A stretch of 64,000 nucleotides of DNA, from positions 106,564 through 170,563 of the forward strand of contig CAKUDG010000004.1 of NCBI GenBank assembly GCA_934644965.1. Direction: 5' to 3'. A program made the translations under genes and the position numbers. Shown in pieces: positions 8,170-16,296 of the stretch; the first letter of the stretch is position 1, and each line of letters starts with the position of its first letter. This DNA comes from an uncultured Victivallales bacterium. GTDB lineage: Bacteria; Verrucomicrobiota; Lentisphaeria; Victivallales; UBA1829. Below the pieces are notes generated by a model. It saw nothing but the letters and a program-made list of their open reading frames with translations, was not told where the DNA came from and did no database searches.

Positions 8170-10974
8170 ATGAACGACATCGGCCAGCACGACTACCCGA
8201 AAAATATCGAAGATATCATGCATACTGCCTATCTGCAGTATTCCCTGAGCGTAAATGTGGGCCGCGCCATCCCTGAAGTGCGCGACGGACTCAAACCCTG
8301 CAACCGGCGTATTTTATACGCGATGCGCCAGTTGGGACTGACCAAGTCTCACTCATACACCAAAAGCGCGAAAGTCGTCGGGGAAGTGATCGGGAACTAC
8401 CATCCGCACGGCGATGCGGCAGTCTATGATGCCATGGTCCGCATGGCTCAGGATTTTTCCATGCGCATGCCGCTGATCGACGGGCAGGGCAACTGGGGAA
8501 GCATCGACGGCGACCCTCCCGCAGCCTACCGTTACACAGAATGCCGCATGGAACGCTGTGCGGAAGAACTTCTTGCTGATATAGAAAAAGACACCGTCAA
8601 TATGCTTCCGACTTTCGACGAAGCCCAGGTGGAGCCGGAAGTCCTGCCCTCCCGCTTTCCGAATCTTCTGGTGAACGGGAGCATGGGCATCGGAGTCGGG
8701 ATGGCGACGAACATCCCGCCGCACAACCTTGCGGAAGTGATTGATGCCACAATCTATCTGATGGAACATCCCGTTGCGACCGTCCGCGAACTGATGACGC
8801 AGCTTCCCGGACCCGATTTCCCGACCGGCGCCATCATCTGCGGAATCGATCAGATCCGAAGTCTCTATGAAACCGGACACGGAGTGCTGAAAGTCCGCGC
8901 GAAGGCTGAAATCGTGGAAAAGGACGGGAAGGAATCCATCATTGTCCGCGAGATTCCCTATGCCGTCAACAAGGAACTCATGGTCAAGAAAATAGCGGAC
9001 ATGGTCTCCGAAAAGAAGATCACCGGCATTTCCGGCTTGCGCGACGAAACCAGCCTGCGGACCGGAATGCGGATTGTCATCGACATCAAACGCGGCGCCA
9101 TGGCCAGCGTGGTGCTGAATCAGCTTTACACCCATACGCAGATGGAAAGCGTGATCGGCTGCACGTTCCTTGTGGTCGACCACAACCGTCCGCGGACGAT
9201 GAATCTGCCGCAGATCCTTCAGGCGTATATCGACCATCGCTTTGAAGTCGTGACGCGCCGGACGCGTTTTGAACTGAAGAAAGCCGAGGCGAGAGCTCAT
9301 ATCCTCGAAGGACTGCTCATCGCCGTTGCGAATATCGACGAAGTTGTCAAAATCATCCGCGAATCCCGGACGAGAACCATCGCCGCGGAAGCCCTGATGG
9401 CGCGTTTTGATCTTTCCAAACTCCAGGTCGCCGCGATTCTGGACATGCGTCTGCATCAGCTGACCGGTCTTGCCATTGAAGACCTCCAGGCGGAATATGA
9501 CGAGCTGATGAAAACCATCGCCTATCTGAAGGAACTCCTTGCCAACCGTGAAAAACTTCTGGGTGTCATCAAGGAGGAACTGATCCAGGTGAAGATGAAA
9601 TATGCGGAGAAGCGCCGGACTGAAATCACCTTCGACGAAGGCGATCTGGACTATGCCGATCTGATACCGCGTCATTCCTGCGTCATCACGGTGTCGAACA
9701 CCGGGTACATCAAGCGCGTCCCGGCGGACACCTACCGGACTCAGCACCGCGGAGGCAAAGGCATTATCGGCATGGAAACCCGAGAGGAGGATCATGTCGA
9801 ACACCTCTTCAATGCGGACAGTCATGACATCATCTTCTTCTTCACCGACCGCGGTTTCATGTACTGGCTGAACGTCTATGACATTCCCGAAGGAGCCCGC
9901 ACCGGCAAGGGCAAGGCGATTGTGAACCTGATCCGCATCGAACCCGGAGAACAGATCCGCGCCATGCTGACCGTGGACCGGAGCATGTTTGACAATCCCT
10001 CGCTTTCCATTGTCATGGCAACGAAAATGGGGGTCATCAAAAAAACCGCGCTTCAGGAATTCAAAAATCTCCGCAAGGTCGGACTCCGCGCCCTGATCAT
10101 CGAGGAAGGCGACGACCTTATCGGCGCGGAACTCGCCGACGGTTCCTGCGAAGTGATTCTTTCCTCCGCCAAAGGCATGGCATGCCGCTTCTCCGAATCG
10201 GATGTCCGCTGCATGGGCCGTGCCGCCAGAGGTGTGACCGGAATCAAATTCAAACTGGAAGATGATTACGTCGTCAGCATGGAAGTGGTGCCGGGAGAGA
10301 ATCAGAGCGTCTCCTCCTCTCCGGAGGGAGAAGATCTCTCCGCCGTTTCTGAAAATGCGCTTCCGGGCGGCTTCGGGTCCGCCGGAATCGAATCTGAAGA
10401 AGATCTGGAGGAAGAAGATCCCGCCCCCGCGGAACCCCTCGAAGAAGAAGAGGAGGAGGCGGAAGCGGCGGATGACACGGAAGACAGAGAGGATACCGGA
10501 AAGCCTCAGCTCCTCGTGGTGACGAGCGGAGGCATGGGGAAACGCAGTTATGTCGAGGACTACCGTCTGACCCGCCGCGGAGCGAAAGGGGTCAAGAACC
10601 TGAATCTTTCCGAAGGGGAAGAAGTCGTTGCCGCCATCCGCGTCAAGCACGGAGACGAACTCCTGATCACGACCGAACGCGGACAGCTTGTCCGGATTCC
10701 CGTGGATGAAATCCGCATTGTCGGGAGGGCATCGAAAGGAGTGCGCATCATGGATCTCCGCAGGAACGACCGGATTACCGGAGTCTCCTGCATTGTGGAA
10801 GTGGACGCGGAAGAGAAGTCCTCTGCCTCTTCCGCCGCCGCGGACTCCGCGGAACAGGGAAATGCCGGAAACGGAGAGGCGAAGTCTCCTGAGAGTTTTT
10901 CTGAAGGAGATGAACTGGAAAAGGATATGACGAACGGGAACGACGACGACGATGCCTCCGGTCTTCAGAATTGA
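8170..10974 (+). CDS. gyrA: DNA gyrase subunit A
   Basis: This is the breakage-reunion subunit of the type II topoisomerase that introduces negative supercoils. The catalytic tyrosine is Y122 in RYTE, at the same number as in E. coli. The quinolone region reads YHPHGDAAVYD, so position 83 is Ala and position 87 is Asp. A GyrA-box-like QHRGGKG lies near residue 525, supporting gyrase rather than topoisomerase IV. The C-terminal beta-pinwheel is interrupted at about residues 712-777 by a strongly acidic, Ser/Glu-rich insert. A second acidic tail ends the protein, making it 934 aa. The last 23 nt overlap folP. Confidence 0.95.
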   Translation: MNDIGQHDYPKNIEDIMHTAYLQYSLSVNVGRAIPEVRDGLKPCNRRILYAMRQLGLTKSHSYTKSAKVVGEVIGNYHPHGDAAVYDAMVRMAQDFSMRMPLIDGQGNWGSIDGDPPAAYRYTECRMERCAEELLADIEKDTVNMLPTFDEAQVEPEVLPSRFPNLLVNGSMGIGVGMATNIPPHNLAEVIDATIYLMEHPVATVRELMTQLPGPDFPTGAIICGIDQIRSLYETGHGVLKVRAKAEIVEKDGKESIIVREIPYAVNKELMVKKIADMVSEKKITGISGLRDETSLRTGMRIVIDIKRGAMASVVLNQLYTHTQMESVIGCTFLVVDHNRPRTMNLPQILQAYIDHRFEVVTRRTRFELKKAEARAHILEGLLIAVANIDEVVKIIRESRTRTIAAEALMARFDLSKLQVAAILDMRLHQLTGLAIEDLQAEYDELMKTIAYLKELLANREKLLGVIKEELIQVKMKYAEKRRTEITFDEGDLDYADLIPRHSCVITVSNTGYIKRVPADTYRTQHRGGKGIIGMETREEDHVEHLFNADSHDIIFFFTDRGFMYWLNVYDIPEGARTGKGKAIVNLIRIEPGEQIRAMLTVDRSMFDNPSLSIVMATKMGVIKKTALQEFKNLRKVGLRALIIEEGDDLIGAELADGSCEVILSSAKGMACRFSESDVRCMGRAARGVTGIKFKLEDDYVVSMEVVPGENQSVSSSPEGEDLSAVSENALPGGFGSAGIESEEDLEEEDPAPAEPLEEEEEEAEAADDTEDREDTGKPQLLVVTSGGMGKRSYVEDYRLTRRGAKGVKNLNLSEGEEVVAAIRVKHGDELLITTERGQLVRIPVDEIRIVGRASKGVRIMDLRRNDRITGVSCIVEVDAEEKSSASSAAADSAEQGNAGNGEAKSPESFSEGDELEKDMTNGNDDDDASGLQN

Positions 10975-11848
10975 ACGCAGCGGAAAAGTTTTCGCCCCCG
11001 CCTTTGAAACACGCTCTTACCCCTACATCATGGGAATCCTGAATGTCAACGGGGATTCCTTCAGCGACGGTGGAGCTTATCTCAGGACGGAAGACGCCCT
11101 TGCTCACGCCCTTCAGATGCTTTCGGAAGGAGCGGATATCGTGGATCTGGGCGCTGAATCGACGCGTCCCGGGGCGGCCGCGGTGCCGGATTCCCTTCAG
11201 CTGGAGCGTCTTCTGCCTGTGGTGAAGGCGCTGCGTGCGGCGGCGCCCGAAGCTGTGATCAGCATAGACACCCGCAGCGCGGCCGTTGCCGGAGAGCTTC
11301 TCCGGGCGGGCGCGGATATGATCAACGACGTCAGCGGGCTCCGCCGCGATCCGGGGATCGCCCGTGTGGCGGCGGAATACGGAGCCGGACTCTGTGTCAT
11401 GCATATGCGCGGGGAACCGGAGACCATGCAGAATCCGGAGAATCTCCGTTACGGGAATCTGATCGGAGAAGTTTCGGATTTTCTGAAGGATGCCCGTGCC
11501 CGTGCGATTTCCGCCGGACTGGCTCCCGATTCCATCCTGCTTGATCCGGGAATCGGTTTTTCCAAGACGGCGGAGCAGAATCTGGAACTGATCCGTGCTG
11601 CCGGAGTCTTCCGTGCGCTGGGATCGCCGATGCTGTACGGAGTTTCACGGAAGACCTTCATCGGGAAAATCTGCGGGAAAGACTGTCCCGCGGACCGGGA
11701 TTTCGGTACGGCGGGAGTCCTGGCGTATTTAACGGCGGAAAAAACAGACTTCGTACGCGTTCATCGGGTCGATGCGGCGCTTTCCGCCATGAAAATGTTT
11801 GCTTTCTGTGCAAAAAAACAGAAAGACGGGAGTGGTTTTTCATTTTGA
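10952..11848 (+). CDS. folP: dihydropteroate synthase
   Basis: It condenses 4-aminobenzoate with the pterin pyrophosphate in folate synthesis and is the sulfonamide target. Recognisable blocks are MGILNVNGDSFSDGG (residues 27-41), DLGAESTRPGA, INDVSG, LLDPGIGFSK and YGVSRKTFIG. In loop 1 the usual NVTPDSF reads NVNGDSF, so Thr-Pro is replaced by Asn-Gly at 33-34. The final RVHDV motif reads RVHRVDA. The start at 10952 overlaps gyrA by 23 nt and gives the usual short N-terminal strand; an internal start at 11030 would remove it. Length is 298 aa. Confidence 0.9.
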   Translation: MPPVFRIERSGKVFAPAFETRSYPYIMGILNVNGDSFSDGGAYLRTEDALAHALQMLSEGADIVDLGAESTRPGAAAVPDSLQLERLLPVVKALRAAAPEAVISIDTRSAAVAGELLRAGADMINDVSGLRRDPGIARVAAEYGAGLCVMHMRGEPETMQNPENLRYGNLIGEVSDFLKDARARAISAGLAPDSILLDPGIGFSKTAEQNLELIRAAGVFRALGSPMLYGVSRKTFIGKICGKDCPADRDFGTAGVLAYLTAEKTDFVRVHRVDAALSAMKMFAFCAKKQKDGSGFSF

Positions 11849-11924
11849 AGCATTATATTGTTGAGTTATCATATGGCGGAAAGAAAATTTTGTTTTTTCT
11901 TTCCGAGTTCTTCCGGAAGGGAAA

Positions 11925-12833
11925 ATGCCGATGTCTGATTACGGGGCGGTCTTGAATTATGTGGCGGGAAATCTGTCTGCTGTGGCGGATTTCTGCATTA
12001 TCGCCTGTCTGGTGTATGGAGCACTTTATTTTCTGAGGGGAACACGCGGGTCCGCGGTCCTTTCCGGCATTATTTTCGCCCTGATCACAATGAGCGTGAT
12101 TTCGGAAAAACTCCATTTTGAGGTTCTGGGGCGCCTCCTGAATAATCTGTGGACCATTTTCACAATGGCGATCATCATCATTTTCCAGCCGGAGCTGCGC
12201 CGGGCCTTCGCACAGCTCGGGACCGTCACCAAGGCCTTCACTCATAAGAACAAGACGGAGCGCCGGGGGGTGATCTCCATGGTGGTGGATGCCGCCGTGC
12301 AGATGGCCAAGACCAGAACCGGAGCTTTGATCGTCTTTGAACGGAATATCGGGATGCAGGCGATCATCAATTCGGCCGTGGTGCTGGATGCAAAAGTGAA
12401 TCCGCTTCTGCTGAGGACGCTCTTTTATCCGAATTCGCCGCTGCATGACGGTGCGGTGATCATCAAGGACGACCGGATTGTCGCGGCGCATGTGATCCTG
12501 TCTCTGACCCAGGAGGCTTCCGAAAACAGTGACAGAAGGGTGAAAGGTCTCGGGACGCGTCATCATGCCGCACTGAGCATTACGGAAGAGACGGACGCCG
12601 TCGCGGTGGTCGTCTCCGAGGAAAGCGGGATTATCAGTGTGGCGTACAAGGGGCGTCTGATCCGGGATTTCAATGAAATCACTCTGACGGACACGCTGGA
12701 GGATCTCATGATCCGCCGCGATACCATTATCAGCAATGTCAAAAATGTTGTGATGACGAAGAAAACGCATTCCGAACCGGAGATCGAAAACGCATTCAGC
12801 GACGGTTCCGCACCGCCGGAGGAGGATGTCTGA
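11925..12833 (+). CDS. cdaA: diadenylate cyclase (CdaA type)
   Basis: It makes the second messenger c-di-AMP from two ATP at the inner membrane. Three hydrophobic segments occupy about residues 10-95. They are followed by the DAC domain with its two signature motifs: DGA in SPLHDGAVII near residue 173 and RHHAA in GTRHHAALSI near 212. Length is 302 aa. The stop codon overlaps the start of the YbbR gene by 1 nt (TGATG), the standard cdaA-cdaR pairing. An acidic tail closes the protein. Confidence 0.93.
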   Translation: MPMSDYGAVLNYVAGNLSAVADFCIIACLVYGALYFLRGTRGSAVLSGIIFALITMSVISEKLHFEVLGRLLNNLWTIFTMAIIIIFQPELRRAFAQLGTVTKAFTHKNKTERRGVISMVVDAAVQMAKTRTGALIVFERNIGMQAIINSAVVLDAKVNPLLLRTLFYPNSPLHDGAVIIKDDRIVAAHVILSLTQEASENSDRRVKGLGTRHHAALSITEETDAVAVVVSEESGIISVAYKGRLIRDFNEITLTDTLEDLMIRRDTIISNVKNVVMTKKTHSEPEIENAFSDGSAPPEEDV

Positions 12834-13879
12834 TGAAGTCTGCTTTTCAAGAAAAACTTCTCCGCTTCGTCCCGAAAATCATCCGCCATGACTTCGGGCG
12901 CAAGGTGATTGCCCTGACCCTGACGGCGCTTATTTATTTCGCTGTGACGGAGCAGACGGGGCAGAGCAGAACGGTTGAAGATGTGGAAGTCAAACTCGCC
13001 CTCCCGGAGAATCTGGTGGACATCGGCGGGAAGATTCCTCATGCGTCTGTCACCGTGACCGGCCCCGAGCGTCTTCTGAAGTCGCTTTCGCGTGGAGATT
13101 TCAGCATCGTGCTTCCTTTTGACGCCACATTCACGCCGGGCCGGACCACCTATCAAATCCCGCTTTATCCGGGGAATGTGAAATCGCCTTTCGGCGTGTC
13201 CGTCGTGAAAGTGGAGCCTTCCGTAATGTCCTTTGAAGTGGACAGGATTGTTTCCAAACCGCTTCCGATGGAGCCGGTCTATTCGCCTGACTCCGCTCTG
13301 CCCGAAGGCTATACGGTCGGGAAAGTCACCTTTGCCCAGCCTGTGGTCTCCGTGACCGCTCCCGAAACCATGCTTTCCAATCTCAAAGCCATTCAGACCG
13401 ATGTGATTCCTCTGGATAAAACAACGCAGAGTTTCTCCTATACAGTGGGTCTGAAATCACCGAACCCCTCCATTACTCTGACCCCGGCTAAAGTCATGGT
13501 GAATGTGGAAATCCTCAAGGAATTTGAAACACGCACCTTCAAGGATGTGCCCATCCGCATCCTCAATGCTACCGGAAGGCAGGAGCTCACGGTCGACATC
13601 CTCTCCGATTCCGATGTGGATGTCATTGTGGAAGGCAACAGAAGTGTCCTGGAACTGCTGGAACCGGAAAATCTCAAACCTTATATTGATGTCTCCAGAA
13701 TCGAAAAATCCGGAATTTACAATATGAATGTCAACTGCTGGGTGGACAGGGATGATGTCCGGATCAAGACCATTCATCCCGATCTGCTGAGCGTGAAACT
13801 GATATTCGATCCCTCTTCTTCTCCTGAGCCTTCTCCCGAGCCTTCGCAGAAATCTTCCTCAGGGAAAGAAAAAAAGTAG
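12833..13879 (+). CDS. cdaR: YbbR-domain protein, CdaA regulator
   Basis: CdaR-type proteins sit in the membrane with YbbR repeats outside and modulate the partner cyclase. One transmembrane helix lies near residues 22-42 (KVIALTLTALIYFAVTE). At least three YbbR-like beta repeats of about 80 residues follow, recognisable from recurring patterns such as SVTVTGPERLLKSL and VVSVTAPETMLSNLKAI. The last 30 residues are a Ser/Pro/Lys tail. The 1-nt overlap with cdaA implies translational coupling. The downstream glmM often found in this cluster is absent here. Confidence 0.88.
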   Translation: MKSAFQEKLLRFVPKIIRHDFGRKVIALTLTALIYFAVTEQTGQSRTVEDVEVKLALPENLVDIGGKIPHASVTVTGPERLLKSLSRGDFSIVLPFDATFTPGRTTYQIPLYPGNVKSPFGVSVVKVEPSVMSFEVDRIVSKPLPMEPVYSPDSALPEGYTVGKVTFAQPVVSVTAPETMLSNLKAIQTDVIPLDKTTQSFSYTVGLKSPNPSITLTPAKVMVNVEILKEFETRTFKDVPIRILNATGRQELTVDILSDSDVDVIVEGNRSVLELLEPENLKPYIDVSRIEKSGIYNMNVNCWVDRDDVRIKTIHPDLLSVKLIFDPSSSPEPSPEPSQKSSSGKEKK

Positions 13880-13901
13880 GAAAAGGAACTAACGCAATAA
13901 A

Positions 13902-13933
13902 AAGAAAAGGAAGATGCTCTTTCTCCTTTTCTT
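13902..13933. terminator. hairpin between convergent cdaR and lexA
   Basis: A perfect 10-bp inverted repeat, AAGAAAAGGA and TCCTTTTCTT, has a 12-nt loop. It lies 22 nt after the cdaR stop and 48 nt from the lexA stop, in the only gap between the two converging genes. The stem is A/T-rich, so a bidirectional terminator is plausible but weakly supported. Confidence 0.4.
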
Positions 13934-13981
13934 CTTCTGCTTTCATGCAGGGACCCGGCCGGAATGGCTCTGTGTGCCCAG

Positions 13982-14647
13982 TCACATGCAACGGTGAAGC
14001 CCGATGACAACGCCTTTCGGAAAGAATTCCGATTTCTTGCAGACACGGGGCTTGTCGGAAGTATTTCCTGCCCTGAGTTCAATCTGGTCCGCATCGAGGC
14101 AGTAGCAGGATCTGAGGACGGATTCCCCGTCCAGTTCCGTGAGAACGATGTCCCCGCTGCTGATGTCCACGGGAAAACTCCTGACGATGAGAATGTCTCC
14201 ATCATAAATCCCCAGATCCTGCATGGAACATCCCTCGACCTGAAACGCGAACAGATTTTCATTTCTGCATTCTTTTCCGAGGAGTTTTCTGTCACAGAAA
14301 AGAGCGTCGTGCAAAAGTTTTTTCTCCTTCCCATGGATCTGAGGGCTGGAGGCGCCCTGCTGCTTTTCCGCGGCGTGCGAAATCATTTCCAGCACGGGAA
14401 TGGAATGAACGCGGGAGGATATTCTGGCGCGTTTTGTTTTCTCCTTTTCCAGGGAAAGACTCCTCGCCTTCGATGTTCTGCTGATGTACCCCTTTTTCTG
14501 CAGAGCCTTGATGTGTGCGAAAACGGTTGACGTTTTGATACCGAAATGTTCAGCAATTTCATAAACGGTTGGAGCCATATCGGTATTTTTCATAAAATTG
14601 CTTATGAAACCGATAATATTTTTTTGTTTTTCGGTCAATCCCTTCAT
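13982..14647 (-). CDS. lexA: LexA-like repressor with altered protease site
   Basis: This is a DNA-binding repressor of the LexA/S24 family, normally the SOS regulator. Residues 4-65 form the winged helix (LTEKQKNIIGFI, PTVYEIAEHFGIKTSTVFAHIKAL in order), and 130-221 the S24 domain. The catalytic Ser is S141 in GCSMQD. Aligned with E. coli LexA, the general-base Lys is replaced by R179, and no Ala-Gly cleavage dipeptide exists in the linker. The ATG at 14647 gives 221 aa and is preferred to a TTG 12 nt upstream that abuts the G-rich ribosome-binding site. It is divergent from the GntR-type gene. Family is secure; whether it self-cleaves is doubtful. Confidence 0.82.
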   Translation of the reverse strand: MKGLTEKQKNIIGFISNFMKNTDMAPTVYEIAEHFGIKTSTVFAHIKALQKKGYISRTSKARSLSLEKEKTKRARISSRVHSIPVLEMISHAAEKQQGASSPQIHGKEKKLLHDALFCDRKLLGKECRNENLFAFQVEGCSMQDLGIYDGDILIVRSFPVDISSGDIVLTELDGESVLRSCYCLDADQIELRAGNTSDKPRVCKKSEFFPKGVVIGLHRCM

Positions 14648-14707
14648 GGTATTTTGCAATCCCCCCGGAATGATGGAGTGTTTCTTTAATTTCTCTTTCC
14701 TTATTAA

Positions 14708-14735
14708 AGTATATATTTCAGAGTCTTTCTTTCAA
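14708..14735 (-). promoter_or_regulatory. candidate promoter for the LexA-like gene
   Basis: On the minus strand TTGAAA (14735-14730) and TATACT (14713-14708) are separated by 16 bp, about 60 nt before the start codon. It fits the pattern seen at other promoters in the window. Confidence 0.4.
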
Positions 14736-14786
14736 GGAGAGTGAATGTGAATTTAGAAATTTTTTTTATTTTTTTCAGAGGAAATT

Positions 14787-14813
14787 CATAGTTGTCTATG
14801 GAACTTGTCTATG
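14787..14813. promoter_or_regulatory. operator-like palindrome and direct repeat upstream of the GntR-type gene
   Basis: CATAG-TTGT-CTATG at 14787-14800 is a perfect 5-bp inverted repeat. TTGTCTATG occurs at 14792-14800 and again at 14805-14813, a 13-bp period. The region lies in the AT-rich gap between two divergent regulator genes, so autoregulatory binding by either protein is plausible. The function is inferred. Confidence 0.4.
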
Positions 14814-14921
14814 TTTAAGAATATATTGTCCTGTGTGAAGAGATAGAAAGAGTGTTTTTTTCTGTTTTTTATAAAAAGCGTATTTTTTTTAACATCCGGT
14901 CTGATTCAGGGGAAGAATGAA

Positions 14922-16154
14922 ATGAATTTTGAACGCGAATCGAAGTACAGGAAACTTGCCGAAGAACTGATCCGTGAACTTGCAGAGGAGGAGGGGGAGG
15001 GAAGTTCGTCTGCTTTTAAAGATCGCTTTTTCACCCGGAAAGAACTGTCTCTCCGTTACGGGGTGGCGCCTCTGACTGCGTACCGGATTCTGAAGTATAT
15101 CGAATCGCGTGGACTGATTGCCTGCCAACGCGGGCGGAGAGCAGTCATTCTCCGGAACGCCCGCCTTGATTCTCTCCGGAAACCTTCGGCCAAACAGAGA
15201 ATCGGAATCGTTTGCGATGAGGAAGTCTCTGTTTCTCCAGACTGGGAAAATCCGGGCCGTCGCCGGCACCCCCTCTTCCCCGGAATCCGCCAATGGATCT
15301 GCGCCGGCCTGGAAAGACGCTTCAGAGAGGACGGACATGATTGCAAGCGAATCCCGCAGAATCAGATCTGGCATGAGAATTTTGAGGCTTTTACAGGATT
15401 TGTTCTCCTTCATTCCATGGAGGATGGCACGCTCCGGGATTTTGTCCGTCTGCTTCAGGATCAGGAGATCCCCTGGGCCGCGCTTTCCTCCGAATCCCCT
15501 GCGCCCAACACGCTCTGCATTCCGATGCGCCATGCCTTCGCGCTGACAAGTCTTTTTTTTATGAAACACCATCTGAAACGCTGTCTCTTCCTGTCTTCCG
15601 CATCGATTCATCCTTCCCGGGAGCCGTTTCCTCCGGGAGACCACCGGAAGATGCTGGAATCGTGTCTCCGGCCTTACGGCTGTCCCGTCCACAGTCTGCT
15701 TCTTCCCTTTCCCTGGGAGGAAATCAAGCCGGATATTGAGGAAGAAAGGGGGGAAAGAAAGAACACAATGGATGCGAAGAATCGGAAAGAGAAGAAAAAA
15801 AAGAAAAAGAGAACTCCGCTGGAAGCGCTCCTGCAGAAAAACATGCTGGGAAAACACGATGAAAAAACTGGTATTGTCACAGACGATCCGGAACTTGCGG
15901 CTCTCATTTGGGAATATCTGGAAAAACAGGGGAAAAACTGTCCCGCTGATTACCTGCTCCTGAGTTACGGCGCAACAAGGGGATATCTTCCGGCAGCTGT
16001 TCCCTCTCTAAATTTTCAGAACGGGAAGCTTGTCGACGCCCTGATCCGCATTCTTTACCGTCAGTTCATTTCGAAAAACTGCTTTGATCCCGGAGCGTTT
16101 GTCGCTCCGGTCCTGGAGGAGACGGGTATGCGAATTGCCGACGCTTCTTTCTGA
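14922..16154 (+). CDS. GntR-type winged-helix regulator with LacI-like sensor domain
   Basis: Residues 1-75 form a GntR-type winged helix (FTRKELSLRYGVAPLTAYRILKYIESRGLI read in sequence, then a basic wing). Residues from about 90 resemble the periplasmic-binding-protein fold of LacI sensors (QRIGIVCDEE as first strand, later GAFVAPVLEETGMRIADASF as C-terminus). A Lys-rich low-complexity insert (NRKEKKKKKKRTP, near residues 285-300) interrupts the sensor domain and is unusual. The effector is probably a sugar or related small molecule, by family. It stands alone, divergent from the LexA-like gene. Length is 410 aa. Confidence 0.75.
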   Translation: MNFERESKYRKLAEELIRELAEEEGEGSSSAFKDRFFTRKELSLRYGVAPLTAYRILKYIESRGLIACQRGRRAVILRNARLDSLRKPSAKQRIGIVCDEEVSVSPDWENPGRRRHPLFPGIRQWICAGLERRFREDGHDCKRIPQNQIWHENFEAFTGFVLLHSMEDGTLRDFVRLLQDQEIPWAALSSESPAPNTLCIPMRHAFALTSLFFMKHHLKRCLFLSSASIHPSREPFPPGDHRKMLESCLRPYGCPVHSLLLPFPWEEIKPDIEEERGERKNTMDAKNRKEKKKKKKRTPLEALLQKNMLGKHDEKTGIVTDDPELAALIWEYLEKQGKNCPADYLLLSYGATRGYLPAAVPSLNFQNGKLVDALIRILYRQFISKNCFDPGAFVAPVLEETGMRIADASF

Positions 16155-16157
16155 ACA

Positions 16158-16191
16158 CCCGTTCTGAAGTTTCTCCCGTTCTGAACTTTCT
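16158..16191 (+). repeat. 17-nt tandem duplication
   Basis: CCCGTTCTGAAGTTTCT at 16158-16174 is followed directly by a copy with one change (G to C) at 16175-16191, starting just after the stop of the regulator gene. No function is evident. Confidence 0.5.
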
Positions 16192-16202
16192 TTTGAAAAC
16201 AG

Positions 16203-16236
16203 GGAAAAAGAAATCATTCTTCCGGGGAGAGAATGA
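16203..16236 (-). terminator. terminator of the inositol-phosphatase gene
   Basis: On the minus strand TCATTCT and AGAATGA (16236-16230 and 16220-16214) form a 7-bp stem with a 9-nt loop, followed by a T-rich tract (16213-16203). It lies 61 nt after the stop codon of the minus-strand gene. Confidence 0.5.
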
Positions 16237-16296
16237 AAGGGCTGCACTCCTTTTTTTCCCCGCTCTTTTTCCCCAGTCTTTTTTTCCGTTCAGATG

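Noticed and set aside
6202..8223. 673-codon frame on the minus strand across bamA
   Set aside because: It is the antisense shadow of bamA, which has a signal peptide, POTRA/barrel order and VRGF motif; the shadow has no recognisable domain.
8353..10650. 765-codon minus-strand frame across gyrA
   Set aside because: Antisense shadow of gyrA created by codon bias; no motif and no ribosome-binding site.
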